Source: an uncultured Desulfobacterium sp. (lineage in GTDB: Bacteria; Desulfobacterota; Desulfobacteria; Desulfobacterales; Desulfobacteraceae). From it: DNA of 36,814 nucleotides. Positions 1-6,891 of the stretch are shown here, piece after piece. The notes under the pieces were generated by a model, which was not told the DNA's origin, did not search any database, and worked only from the letters and a program-made list of their open reading frames with translations. The DNA lies in the NCBI GenBank assembly GCA_937124525.1, contig CAKZLA010000028.1, positions 1 to 36,814 on the forward strand, read 5' to 3'. A program made the translations under genes and the position numbers. Positions within the stretch are counted from its first letter, which is position 1; each line of letters begins with the position of its first letter.

Positions 1-1
1 A

Positions 2-271
2 TTGTTTTGGCGATCAGGATTTGCTTTTATAATGAGTGCAGGTCTGTTATTATTTTTACCAAGTGGAATGCCACCTTTTGTATTACTATTGGCGGTTGCT
101 TTCCCTCAAAGTGCCTGTAGCTTTTGGCCCTTTGCACACATGACAGCGATTGAGAGTTTAGAAAAAGATAAGCAAGGTGTCCAAACTTTTGACTTAGATT
201 TGGCACTTAATATGCTGGCTTTTTCTTTGCCATTTTCAACTCTCCACTTGTTAGTATCTCTAAGGCTATAA
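2..271 (+). CDS. possible membrane-protein fragment at the window edge
   Basis: An 89-residue open frame begins at the window edge, so the true start may lie outside. It is strongly hydrophobic in its first 45 residues (runs such as FAFIMSAGLLLFLPSG) and ends in a charged then hydrophobic tail. I do not recognise the family. The DNA is AT-rich and its codon use (TTT, TTA, ATA) differs from the GC-richer genes beyond position 640. It overlaps the QueH-like frame on the other strand by about 165 bases, so at most one of the two is likely intact. It may simply be the shadow of that gene. Confidence 0.25.
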   Translation: MFWRSGFAFIMSAGLLLFLPSGMPPFVLLLAVAFPQSACSFWPFAHMTAIESLEKDKQGVQTFDLDLALNMLAFSLPFSTLHLLVSLRL

Positions 272-318
272 GCACAACCACAGTATTCTTGCTGATAGAA
301 TTTCTCTTTTTTTCTCAT
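106..318 (-). pseudogene. QueH-like C-terminal fragment (epoxyqueuosine reductase)
   Basis: The first 27 residues of this frame contain FYQQEYCGCAYSLRDTNKWR, which matches from memory the C-terminal Cys-Gly-Cys signature of QueH (DUF208), the enzyme that reduces epoxyqueuosine to queuosine in tRNA. The preceding about 150 residues of QueH are missing: the same frame has a TAA stop two codons upstream of the ATG, and no QueH-like sequence follows in the other frames. After residue 33 the frame no longer resembles the family. The variant of the motif looks gammaproteobacterial rather than deltaproteobacterial. It is best read as a relic or a piece of foreign or misassembled DNA. Confidence 0.4.
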
Positions 319-400
319 CTCTTATTCCTGCAACTCAGGAATCTTTATTCTTATTGGTTGAGAATTCACTGTCAACAGTACAATGGGAATGATTTCCAAT

Positions 401-595
401 TTACAACTGCACCTGAAACCAAATTTTTATGGGTGAAACTCCTGATGCGGAACTACTATTTGGCCGTGCGCCACCACCTGATTTTCCAGTACTCATTCCA
501 TTGTTGCCGCCTAATCTTCCGCTGCCGCGTCCACCCCCACCTCCTCGACCTCCCCGGCCACCGCTCATTCCAGCACTTGGCCGTTGTCCACCCAC
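401..595 (-). other. glycine/arginine-rich reading frame of unknown meaning
   Basis: The minus strand encodes about 40 residues dominated by Gly, Arg and Ser, for example GGRGGRGGGGGRGSGRLGG, followed by SPIKIWFQVQL and a stop. The opposite strand reads as a proline-rich frame, so composition alone could create either. The frame opens between the broken rho fragment and the QueH-like fragment and has no recognisable domain. A one-base shift near position 403 would extend it for about 27 more residues, so it may be the frameshifted end of a gene. Confidence 0.2.
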
Positions 596-627
596 ATTTC
601 CCGATGCTACGGAACCAGATTCAATTC

Positions 628-1032
628 CTATTGAAAAAAGGTTTTGTCCCGCATTTTTGCCGGATCTTCAAAGTTAACCTCTGCCACCTTGAGCAGAGCA
701 AAATACCGCTCTGAATCCTTTGGTTGGCGCACCTGGCCGGAAATGGTATCGCCGGTTCTAAGGTTAAACCGTCGTATCTGGGAGGGGGACACATAAATAT
801 CGTCGGGACCGGGCAGATAGTTGTAATCGGGTGCCCTTAAAAAGCCAAAACCGTCGGGAAGAATCTCAAGGGTGCCTTCTCCATAGATTTGACCACTTTC
901 CTCAATGGCTGCCTGGAGAAGGGCAAAAATAAGTTCCTGTTTTTTTACACCACCCACCCCTGTGATATTGTACTTTTTGGCAAGCTTGGTCAGCTCGCTC
1001 ATCTTCATCCGCTTTAACTCTTCAAGATTCAT
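628..1032 (-). pseudogene. rho: transcription termination factor Rho, N-terminal fragment
   Basis: Rho is the hexameric RNA helicase that ends many transcripts. The 134 residues start with the Rho N-terminal helical domain ([20 protein letters not shown]) and continue through the cold-shock-like RNA-binding domain ([20 protein letters not shown], then [19 protein letters not shown]). Similarity runs to [15 protein letters not shown], where Rho normally continues with an ENLTPLYP-like linker and the ATPase core. Here a TAG follows one codon later and the remaining 280 or so residues, including the Walker A motif, are absent from the window. A normal Rho is about 415 residues. Either the gene is broken at about position 638 or the assembly is chimeric there. 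An intact copy would be expected elsewhere in the genome. Confidence 0.8.
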
Positions 1033-1771
1033 GGAAACATACCCCGTAAAATTGTTTTATCATACTTCTCCCTGATATTTCCCCGGACCAGACCCGAACT
1101 ACAAAAAAACAGCACCACTAATTTCCCAAGATTGGACACCTTTTTTTGCATGGCTGCCACGTGCAGACCTCGTATCACAGCGGAACACACCCGCAACAAA
1201 GATTAAAAAGTCCCTTGAGTTACCGGGATTTTCTTACAAAAAAACAGGGTATCAGCCCCATTCCCACGCCAATTGTCGCGTCCAGAATTTTTGATAAACC
1301 AAGGGTGTATCCAGAAAAAAACCGGGAAATGAGGGCAACTAAAGGCAGATGGGTGTATAAATCGAAATGGTGTAATTGGCATGGGTGATATACTGCTGAA
1401 GTAATCTGTTTCCAAGGAATAAATGATATCTATATATTTTTTTTCAGACACGCCCGTTGTTCAAGAAATGAGACACACTGATTGAATGGTATAAAAACGT
1501 GCTGGCAATCGCTGTCCAACTGACACGAAGATGGCACTGACGGCAGGAAGCATTGGTGTAAAAAGTTCCATGGAATTACGCGACATACATAGCAAACAAA
1601 GAAACACATGCAGAAGTACCATGAATATTATTGCTACATGATGTAAACCTCTTTTAATCCAATGTCAAGCAAAAGCGTGCCGCAGATTAAAATAAAAGAG
1701 AGCCGGCTGGCCCAGATAGCTCGATTTTAAATAATTATTTTTTCCATATTTTTTTTTCAATGGCCCAAAGC

Positions 1772-1798
1772 TTGACATTCATCAACCACTTTTATAAT
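1772..1798 (+). promoter_or_regulatory. sigma-70-type promoter for adk
   Basis: A perfect -35 hexamer TTGACA (1772-1777) and a perfect -10 hexamer TATAAT (1793-1798) are separated by 15 bases, slightly shorter than the usual 17. It would give a leader of about 210 bases before adk, containing the inverted repeat copy at 1813-1880. Confidence 0.55.
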
Positions 1799-1812
1799 TA
1801 AGGGGTGCGGTT

Positions 1813-1880
1813 TTTGAATAACTGCCATGGGCATACCAAGATGATCCACCATTGCCTGCCCACAACAAACAATGAAAATA
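1813..1880 (-). repeat. dispersed hairpin repeat, copy 1 (inverted)
   Basis: Read on the minus strand, this stretch contains TTTGTTGTGGGCAGG followed about 25 bases later by GCCCATGGCAGTTAT. The same blocks occur at 23101-23150 (plus), and partly at 16160-16198 (plus), 19165-19216 (minus) and 19357-19430 (minus). It lies in the adk leader. Confidence 0.6.
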
Positions 1881-2016
1881 ACATCACGGCCCCTTGCTTT
1901 TCAATATTCCAGCCAGGACAGACGTCGGGGGCTCTGCTGTGGAAACACCGACGAATCGGGGCGTCAACCCCTTTATTTAATAGCAATGTTAACCATCAAT
2001 CCAAAAGGAGCATTCC

Positions 2017-2691
2017 ATGAACATCATTTTTTTCGGACCCAACGGCAGTGGCAAAGGTACCCAGGGCTCAATCCTCAAGGACAAATACAACATCGCCCAC
2101 ATTGAATCCGGCGCCATCTTCCGGGAAAACATCAAGGGCGGCACCGAGCTTGGCAAACAGGCAAAAGCCTTCATTGACAAGGGAGATCTGGTTCCCGATG
2201 ACATCACCATCCCCATGGTGCTTGACCGCCTGAAACAGGATGACTGCAAAAACGGATGGCTCCTGGACGGGTTCCCAAGAAATAAGGTACAGGCCGAAAA
2301 ACTGGACACATCCCTTAAAGAGGCTGGCATGAAGCTGGACTATGTCATTGAAATGCTCCTGGACCGACAAATTGCCAAGGATCGTATCATGGGCCGCAGA
2401 CTGTGTGAAAAGGACAACAACCATCCCAACAATATCTTCATTGATGCCATCAAACCCGATGGAGACAAGTGCCGGGTGTGCGGTGGCGCCCTGACCAAAC
2501 GGGCCGATGATCAGGATGAGGAAGCCATCGATAAAAGACACTCTATTTATTATAATGATGTGGATGGCACCCTTGCATCTGCCTACCATTTCCGTGATCT
2601 GGCAGCCAGCGATGACAACGTCAAGTACTTTACCCTCCAGGGAGAAAAAGATTTAAAATCCGTCACCGACGAGCTGATTTCCAAATTGTAA
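2017..2691 (+). CDS. adk: adenylate kinase
   Basis: Cytoplasmic nucleotide kinase that converts ATP and AMP to two ADP. The P-loop GPNGSGKGT is at residues 7-15, the AMP-binding segment DGFPRNKVQAEKL near residues 85-97, and the LID starts at GRRLCEKDNNHPNN. The LID is of the long type with Cys, a nearby His and a CRVC pair, which could bind zinc. It closely resembles from memory the LID of Desulfovibrio adenylate kinases. The length of 224 residues is normal for this type. The start is fixed by AAGGAG six bases upstream (2005-2010). It stands alone, with its own promoter at 1772-1798 and rpsU behind a separate promoter. Confidence 0.95.
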   Translation: MNIIFFGPNGSGKGTQGSILKDKYNIAHIESGAIFRENIKGGTELGKQAKAFIDKGDLVPDDITIPMVLDRLKQDDCKNGWLLDGFPRNKVQAEKLDTSLKEAGMKLDYVIEMLLDRQIAKDRIMGRRLCEKDNNHPNNIFIDAIKPDGDKCRVCGGALTKRADDQDEEAIDKRHSIYYNDVDGTLASAYHFRDLAASDDNVKYFTLQGEKDLKSVTDELISKL

Positions 2692-2725
2692 AATATAAAA
2701 AATATCCAGTCTCCTGATTTTTCTC

Positions 2726-2754
2726 TTGATCATGCCCTTTAACGGTGATATAAA
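2726..2754 (+). promoter_or_regulatory. sigma-70-type promoter for rpsU
   Basis: TTGATC (2726-2731) and TATAAA (2749-2754) are separated by exactly 17 bases, placing the transcription start about 45-50 bases before the rpsU start codon. Hexamers differ from consensus at two and one positions. Confidence 0.6.
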
Positions 2755-2808
2755 TCAAGGGTTATAAAAAATAAACCATTGATGTTTATGATGGGCAAGA
2801 AAGGGGCG

Positions 2809-3012
2809 ATGCAGTTGAAGGATATCACAGTCAAGGTCATTGACAATGACGTTGAAAGAGCCATGAAGATTCTGAAAAAGAAAATTCAGAACGATGGTCT
2901 TTTCAAACGTCTGAAAATGAAAAAAAACTTTGAAAAGCCGAGTCAGTTCAGACGACGCAAGATGAGAGAAGCCATGAGAAGACAAAGAATAGCCGCTTCT
3001 CGAAGAAAGTAG
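2809..3012 (+). CDS. rpsU: 30S ribosomal protein S21
   Basis: Small basic protein of the 30S subunit that helps base-pairing with the Shine-Dalgarno region. The 67 residues from ATG 2809 match the S21 pattern: VKVIDNDVERAMKILKKKIQ, then DGLFKRLKMKKNFEKPSQFR, then a lysine/arginine-rich C-terminal helix. Earlier in-frame starts (TTG 2779, ATG 2782, 2788, 2791) would add up to ten residues not typical of S21. AAGGGG just upstream of 2809 could serve as ribosome binding site. The gene is monocistronic, with its own promoter and a strong terminator. Confidence 0.92.
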   Translation: MQLKDITVKVIDNDVERAMKILKKKIQNDGLFKRLKMKKNFEKPSQFRRRKMREAMRRQRIAASRRK

Positions 3013-3041
3013 TCATACAGACCCATCTTGCTCAGGTTTAT

Positions 3042-3093
3042 AAAAACCCGACTGAAAGCCAGATTTAACTGGCCACTTCAGTCGGGTTTTTAT
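3042..3093 (+). terminator. Rho-independent terminator after rpsU
   Basis: AAAACCCGACTGAA pairs with TTCAGTCGGGTTTT around a second small stem (GCCAG/CTGGC), ending in a T-run. The A-tract on the left means it may also work on the opposite strand. Confidence 0.85.
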
Positions 3094-3133
3094 CCTGATG
3101 GCCACTACATTTAAAACTTCCCCCGAGGGAACC

Positions 3134-4447
3134 ATGGAAAAATTATCATACCACCAGTGCCTGGAAGAGCTGTTTGCCCTGGGGCGATTTGGCATAAAAC
3201 TGGAATTAGATACCGTGGCCGGTATCCTAAAACGTCTGGGATCGCCGGAAAAAACCTTTCACACCGTGCACATAGCCGGGACAAACGGTAAGGGCTCCAT
3301 TGCCTCCACCATTGCCAGCATACTAAAGACCACAGGTGTCACCACCGGCCTTTACACATCCCCCCACCTGATAAAATTCAACGAACGATTTGCCATAAAT
3401 GGTGTCCAGGTGTCCGATGATGAGATCGTTGATGCCTACATGGCTGTTAAAGCCGTGGACACCGGAGAGCGTAAAGCCACCTATTTTGAGCTGACCACCA
3501 CCATGGCCTTTTATCTGTTTGCCCTGAAAAAAGTAACCTGGGCCGTCATAGAAACGGGTATGGGAGGCCGACTGGATGCCACCAATGTGTTAAACCCAGC
3601 CCTTTCCATCATCACCAATCTCTCCATTGAACACACCGATTACCTGGGAAATACCCTGGAAGAGATCGCCGGTGAAAAAGCCGGGATAATCAAACCCGGC
3701 ATTCCCGTGATCACCGGGGTTTCCCAACCCCAGGCCCTTGCTGTAATAAAGGATACCGCCCAAAAACAAGGGGCACCCCTTTACGTAATGGGAGATGACT
3801 TTTCCACCACCGCCGCCAATGACAAGCCGTCTTCGCCCTTTGATTACCAGGGCATCTCGCTCTCCCTCAAGGGACTTGAAACGCCCCTGCCCGGGGCACA
3901 CCAGATCCAGAATGCAGCCCTGGCCCTGGGGGCCTGTGAACTCTTATGCGCCCCGGCAACAACCAATCCCCAGCCCCCGGCCATAACCCCTGAGACCATA
4001 CGACAGGGACTTGCCGCCACCCAGTGGCCCGGACGTCTGGAATACATCCTCCATGATCCCCATGTGATTCTGGACGGTGCCCACAACCTCCACGCAGCAG
4101 AAAATCTGGCTCGGTTCCTAAAAGAGGAGGGAAAAGCCCCCCACCTCACACTGGTGCTGGGTGTACTGGATGACAAACCCTACCGAAAAATGCTGGAATA
4201 CCTTGTTCCCACGGCCCACCGCATTATATTCACCCGTCCGAAAATCAATCGAAACCTTGACCCTGAAATTCTTAGAAAAATCTCAAGGAATCTGACCCGG
4301 GTGGAAACCACCGTCATTGACGACGTGGGAGAAGCTGTGGTTCATGCCATTGACACCGCCCCACCGGAGGGTACGGTTTGTGTTGCAGGATCCCTTTACG
4401 TGGTGGGAGAGGCCAGGTCCTGTATTTTAGAAAAATATGTCAAATAG
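3134..4447 (+). CDS. folC: folylpolyglutamate synthase / dihydrofolate synthase
   Basis: Cytoplasmic Mur-ligase-family enzyme that joins glutamate to dihydropteroate and extends folate polyglutamate tails. The 437 residues carry the family's early YHQCLEELFALGRFGIKL segment, the ATP loop GTNGKGS at residues 49-55, ETGMGGRLDATN, and the C-terminal ligase motif ILDGAHNLHAA. I chose ATG 3134 because GAGGGA lies four bases upstream and the family usually begins just before the YxxCLxxL segment. The frame is open from ATG 3098, but that start lies next to the rpsU terminator and would add 12 residues unlike the family. No partner gene follows closely. Confidence 0.93.
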   Translation: MEKLSYHQCLEELFALGRFGIKLELDTVAGILKRLGSPEKTFHTVHIAGTNGKGSIASTIASILKTTGVTTGLYTSPHLIKFNERFAINGVQVSDDEIVDAYMAVKAVDTGERKATYFELTTTMAFYLFALKKVTWAVIETGMGGRLDATNVLNPALSIITNLSIEHTDYLGNTLEEIAGEKAGIIKPGIPVITGVSQPQALAVIKDTAQKQGAPLYVMGDDFSTTAANDKPSSPFDYQGISLSLKGLETPLPGAHQIQNAALALGACELLCAPATTNPQPPAITPETIRQGLAATQWPGRLEYILHDPHVILDGAHNLHAAENLARFLKEEGKAPHLTLVLGVLDDKPYRKMLEYLVPTAHRIIFTRPKINRNLDPEILRKISRNLTRVETTVIDDVGEAVVHAIDTAPPEGTVCVAGSLYVVGEARSCILEKYVK

Positions 4448-4482
4448 GGGGCATCCTTCACCACTCCACATATTTTGACGGC

Positions 4483-4508
4483 GGGGACATATTTGAAAAT
4501 CTGTCCCC
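4483..4508. repeat. short GGGGACA/TGTCCCC hairpin
   Basis: GGGGACA (4483-4489) and TGTCCCC (4502-4508) form a 7-bp perfect stem with a 12-base loop, 36 bases after folC. There is no T-run, so it is not a classical terminator; it may stabilise the folC 3' end. Confidence 0.5.
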
Positions 4509-4640
4509 TAAGCGCAATTTAAAATTCATTCCTTAAGAGAATGATTTCTAAAAAATGGGGGTCATAGCTCCAACAAGTGTAAAACAAAAGATGAAGGAAC
4601 TCCAAACAGATATTATTTTTTATGGCACATCATAAAAAAA

Positions 4641-4669
4641 TTGATTTTTCATGAAAAGAAGACTATAAG
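4641..4669 (+). promoter_or_regulatory. promoter for tRNA-Arg and following genes
   Basis: TTGATT (4641-4646) and TATAAG (4664-4669) are 17 bases apart, and the predicted start falls a few bases before the tRNA at 4679. Confidence 0.7.
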
Positions 4670-4678
4670 AAAGGGCAT

Positions 4679-4754
4679 GCGCTCGTAGCCCAGTGGATAA
4701 GGCGTCAGCCTCCGAAGCTGAAGATCGCTGGTTCGATTCCAGCCGGGCGCACCA
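4679..4754 (+). tRNA. tRNA-Arg (anticodon CCG)
   Basis: The acceptor stem GCGCTCG (4679-4685) pairs with CGGGCGC (4744-4750, one G-U pair), followed by discriminator A and an encoded CCA. The anticodon stem TCAGC/GCTGA encloses the loop CTCCGAA, giving anticodon CCG, which reads CGG arginine codons. The T arm GCTGG-TTCGATT-CCAGC is regular. The CCA end lies only nine bases before the glycosyltransferase start codon, so the two are probably on one transcript. Confidence 0.95.
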
Positions 4755-4763
4755 TCAAACACC

Positions 4764-5999
4764 ATGCAATCCAGACTTTCCATTGCCATTATCAGTTATC
4801 GCAGCAACCCCCATTGCGGGGGCCAGGGCGTTTACATCAGAAATCTTGGCCGGGCCTTGTCCGATCTGGGACACCGGGTTGAGGTGATTGCCGGCCCCCC
4901 GGATCCCCAGCGCGCCCCGGGTCCACACCTGACCCTGCTAAAAACACTGGATCTCTACAACCCCGACGACCTTTTTAGAACCCCGGGGCTTGATGAACTC
5001 AAGGAGCCCATTAATTTACTGGAATGGCTGGGGGTTTCCACCATGGGATACCCTGAACCCCTGACCTTTGGCATGCGGGCGAGAAAATATCTCAAGGGTC
5101 GCATGGACAGATACGACATTATCCATGACAACCAGTGCCTTGCCTATGATATCCTGGGCCTTTCCCGGAAAATGCCCGTCACCGCCACCATCCACCACCC
5201 CATGACCGTGGACCGCCGCATTGCCATTCAATCCACCCGGTCTTTTTACAAAAAACTACAGCAAATTCGCTGGTACTCCTTCATTGGCATGCAAAAATTT
5301 GTGGCCCGGCGACTCCCCCGGATTATCACGGTATCCCACTCCTCCCGGGATGACATTGCCTCGGAATTTAAAATACCCAAAGAAAAATTTTCCACCATTC
5401 CCATTGGCATCAACACAGAACTGTTCCATCCTGTGGAAAACATAAAACGAAATCCCCACCGCATCATTGTCACCAACAGTGCTGACACCCCCTTAAAGGG
5501 ACTCTATTATCTCATCCATGCCCTGCGGCAGGTGGCAGATGCAAGGCCCGTTGAACTGGTGGTGGTGGGCACCCCCAAAAAAAACGGCATAATTAAAAAA
5601 CTGATCCAATCCCTTGACCTTAAAAACCACGTTCGTTTCACCGGCAGACTTGACGATGGAAAATTTCTCCTTGAATATGCAAAGGCAAGTCTTGCCGTGG
5701 TGCCCTCCCTTTACGAAGGCTTTGGCCTGCCCGTGGGGGAGGCCATGGCCTGTGGACTTCCTGTTATCTGCACCACCGGAGGAGCATTGCCCGAGGTGGC
5801 CGGTGATGCCGCAAAGCTCGTTTCACCGGCAGATGCCACTGCCCTGGCCCGGGCCATTCTGGAACTGCTGGAAGATAAAAATCAACGGGAAAAACTGGCA
5901 GAGGCAGGATATAAGCGCATCTTAAAAGAATTCACATGGGAAACAACCGCCATAAAAACCGTTGAGACCTACAGGGACGTGATCCGTGATTACCGTTGA
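4764..5999 (+). CDS. glycosyltransferase family 4 protein
   Basis: A GT-B fold glycosyltransferase that moves a sugar from a nucleotide-sugar donor; the acceptor cannot be told from sequence. The N-terminal acceptor domain starts with LSIAIISYRSNPHCGGQGVY and NLGRALSDLGHRVEV; the C-terminal donor domain carries GRLDDGKFLLEYAKASLAVV and the family signature EGFGLPVGEAMACGLPVI from residue 318. Length 411 is typical. The ATG is nine bases after the tRNA CCA end and has no visible Shine-Dalgarno sequence, which is odd. The next ATGs would remove conserved N-terminal residues. Its last 14 bases overlap a methyltransferase gene, so the two probably act in one pathway on a lipid or polysaccharide. 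Confidence 0.88.
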   Translation: MQSRLSIAIISYRSNPHCGGQGVYIRNLGRALSDLGHRVEVIAGPPDPQRAPGPHLTLLKTLDLYNPDDLFRTPGLDELKEPINLLEWLGVSTMGYPEPLTFGMRARKYLKGRMDRYDIIHDNQCLAYDILGLSRKMPVTATIHHPMTVDRRIAIQSTRSFYKKLQQIRWYSFIGMQKFVARRLPRIITVSHSSRDDIASEFKIPKEKFSTIPIGINTELFHPVENIKRNPHRIIVTNSADTPLKGLYYLIHALRQVADARPVELVVVGTPKKNGIIKKLIQSLDLKNHVRFTGRLDDGKFLLEYAKASLAVVPSLYEGFGLPVGEAMACGLPVICTTGGALPEVAGDAAKLVSPADATALARAILELLEDKNQREKLAEAGYKRILKEFTWETTAIKTVETYRDVIRDYR

Positions 6000-6720
6000 T
6001 TTTAAGCGACTGTCCCCAAAACCCGGGGATAAAATACTGGACATGGGGTGTGGAGAAGGGCGGCACACGGCCAGGGCATCGGAGTTTACCGGGACCCTGT
6101 GCGTGGGGTCGGACATGTGCCATGACGACCTTGTCACAGCCGGTAAAAAACTGACATTTCACCACCAACTCATACCCGGGCCGGGCGGAAAGTGGACCCT
6201 GGCCCGGTCGGACATTGGAAAATTACCCTTTAAAAGTGGCAGCTTTGATCTGGTGCTCTGCTCTGAAGTCATGGAACATATAAGAGAAGAAAAAACAGCA
6301 TTACAGGAGCTTGTAAGGGTGCTAAAACCCGGGGGAACCCTGGCCATCACCGTGCCCAGATACTGGCCGGAAAAACTGTGCTGGGCACTTTCCCGGGAAT
6401 ACTGCAACAGCCCCGGTGGTCATATTCGTATTTACCATGGCACCCGACTCATGGAGCAGGTGCGTCACCAAGGCATGATCTCCATGGGAGGCCACCATGC
6501 CCATGCCCTCCACACCCTCTACTGGTGGCTAAAATGCCTTGTTGGCATCCATCGCACCGATTCGGCCCTGGTCAATGCATACCATGGCCTGCTGGTGTGG
6601 GATCTGATGAAAAAACCAGCCATCACCGGGCTGGTGGAGCGACTGCTCAACCCCATTCTGGGAAAAAGTATGGCTCTTTATTTTAAGAAACCGTTAAGGA
6701 CCACAGATGAAATAACTTGA
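5986..6720 (+). CDS. class I SAM-dependent methyltransferase
   Basis: A Methyltransf_11-type protein of 244 residues. Motif I is KILDMGCGEG (residues 17-25 region), followed by VGSDM as the acidic strand-2 motif, then FDLVLCSEVMEHI and LQELVRVLKPGGTLAITVPR, all typical of the family. The substrate is unknown. It overlaps the glycosyltransferase by 14 bases, with its start inside that gene's final codons, implying translational coupling. The stop codon TGA lies inside the left arm of the inverted-repeat element at 6712-6843, so the C-terminus may have been set by insertion of that element. Confidence 0.88.
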   Translation: MITVDFKRLSPKPGDKILDMGCGEGRHTARASEFTGTLCVGSDMCHDDLVTAGKKLTFHHQLIPGPGGKWTLARSDIGKLPFKSGSFDLVLCSEVMEHIREEKTALQELVRVLKPGGTLAITVPRYWPEKLCWALSREYCNSPGGHIRIYHGTRLMEQVRHQGMISMGGHHAHALHTLYWWLKCLVGIHRTDSALVNAYHGLLVWDLMKKPAITGLVERLLNPILGKSMALYFKKPLRTTDEIT

Positions 6721-6843
6721 GCAGAAATAGCGTAAAATTTTGGTTCATCTACAAGGCGCATTAAAAATTTAATAGTAAAGCCTATTTGACCTTTGATGCG
6801 CCTTGTAGATGGGACAAAAGACAAGCTATTTCGTTCAAGTTAT
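6712..6843. repeat. 132-bp MITE-like inverted-repeat element
   Basis: The ends are inverted copies: ATAACTTGA..GAAATAGC at the left and GCTATTTC..TCAAGTTAT at the right. Inside, CATCTACAAGGCGCAT (6746-6761) is a perfect inverted repeat of 6796-6811. The whole could fold into one long hairpin. It contains no coding frame. It sits between the converging methyltransferase and RNase J genes, overlaps the methyltransferase stop codon and may end transcription there. Confidence 0.7.
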
Positions 6844-6891
6844 AAAATTTGCGGTCCTAATGTCCTAAGGAATCAGTTGTAAACAACTTGA

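Larger units (their letters stand above)
1033..2016. other. 984-bp intergenic region between rho fragment and adk
   Basis: Between the divergent rho fragment and adk I see no convincing gene: the short frames at 1146-1388 and 1203-1451 overlap each other and have no family features. The region holds a near-consensus promoter for adk (1772-1798), an inverted copy of the dispersed hairpin repeat (1813-1880), and at 1221-1236 the module TACCGGGATTTTCTTA that recurs near 19330 and 30220. Confidence 0.6.

Noticed and set aside
429..677. proline-rich plus-strand frame
   Set aside because: Mirror of the glycine-rich minus-strand stretch; no domain or ribosome binding site.
1146..1451. two opposing 80-residue frames upstream of adk
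   Set aside because: They overlap, lack ribosome binding sites and show no protein-like pattern.
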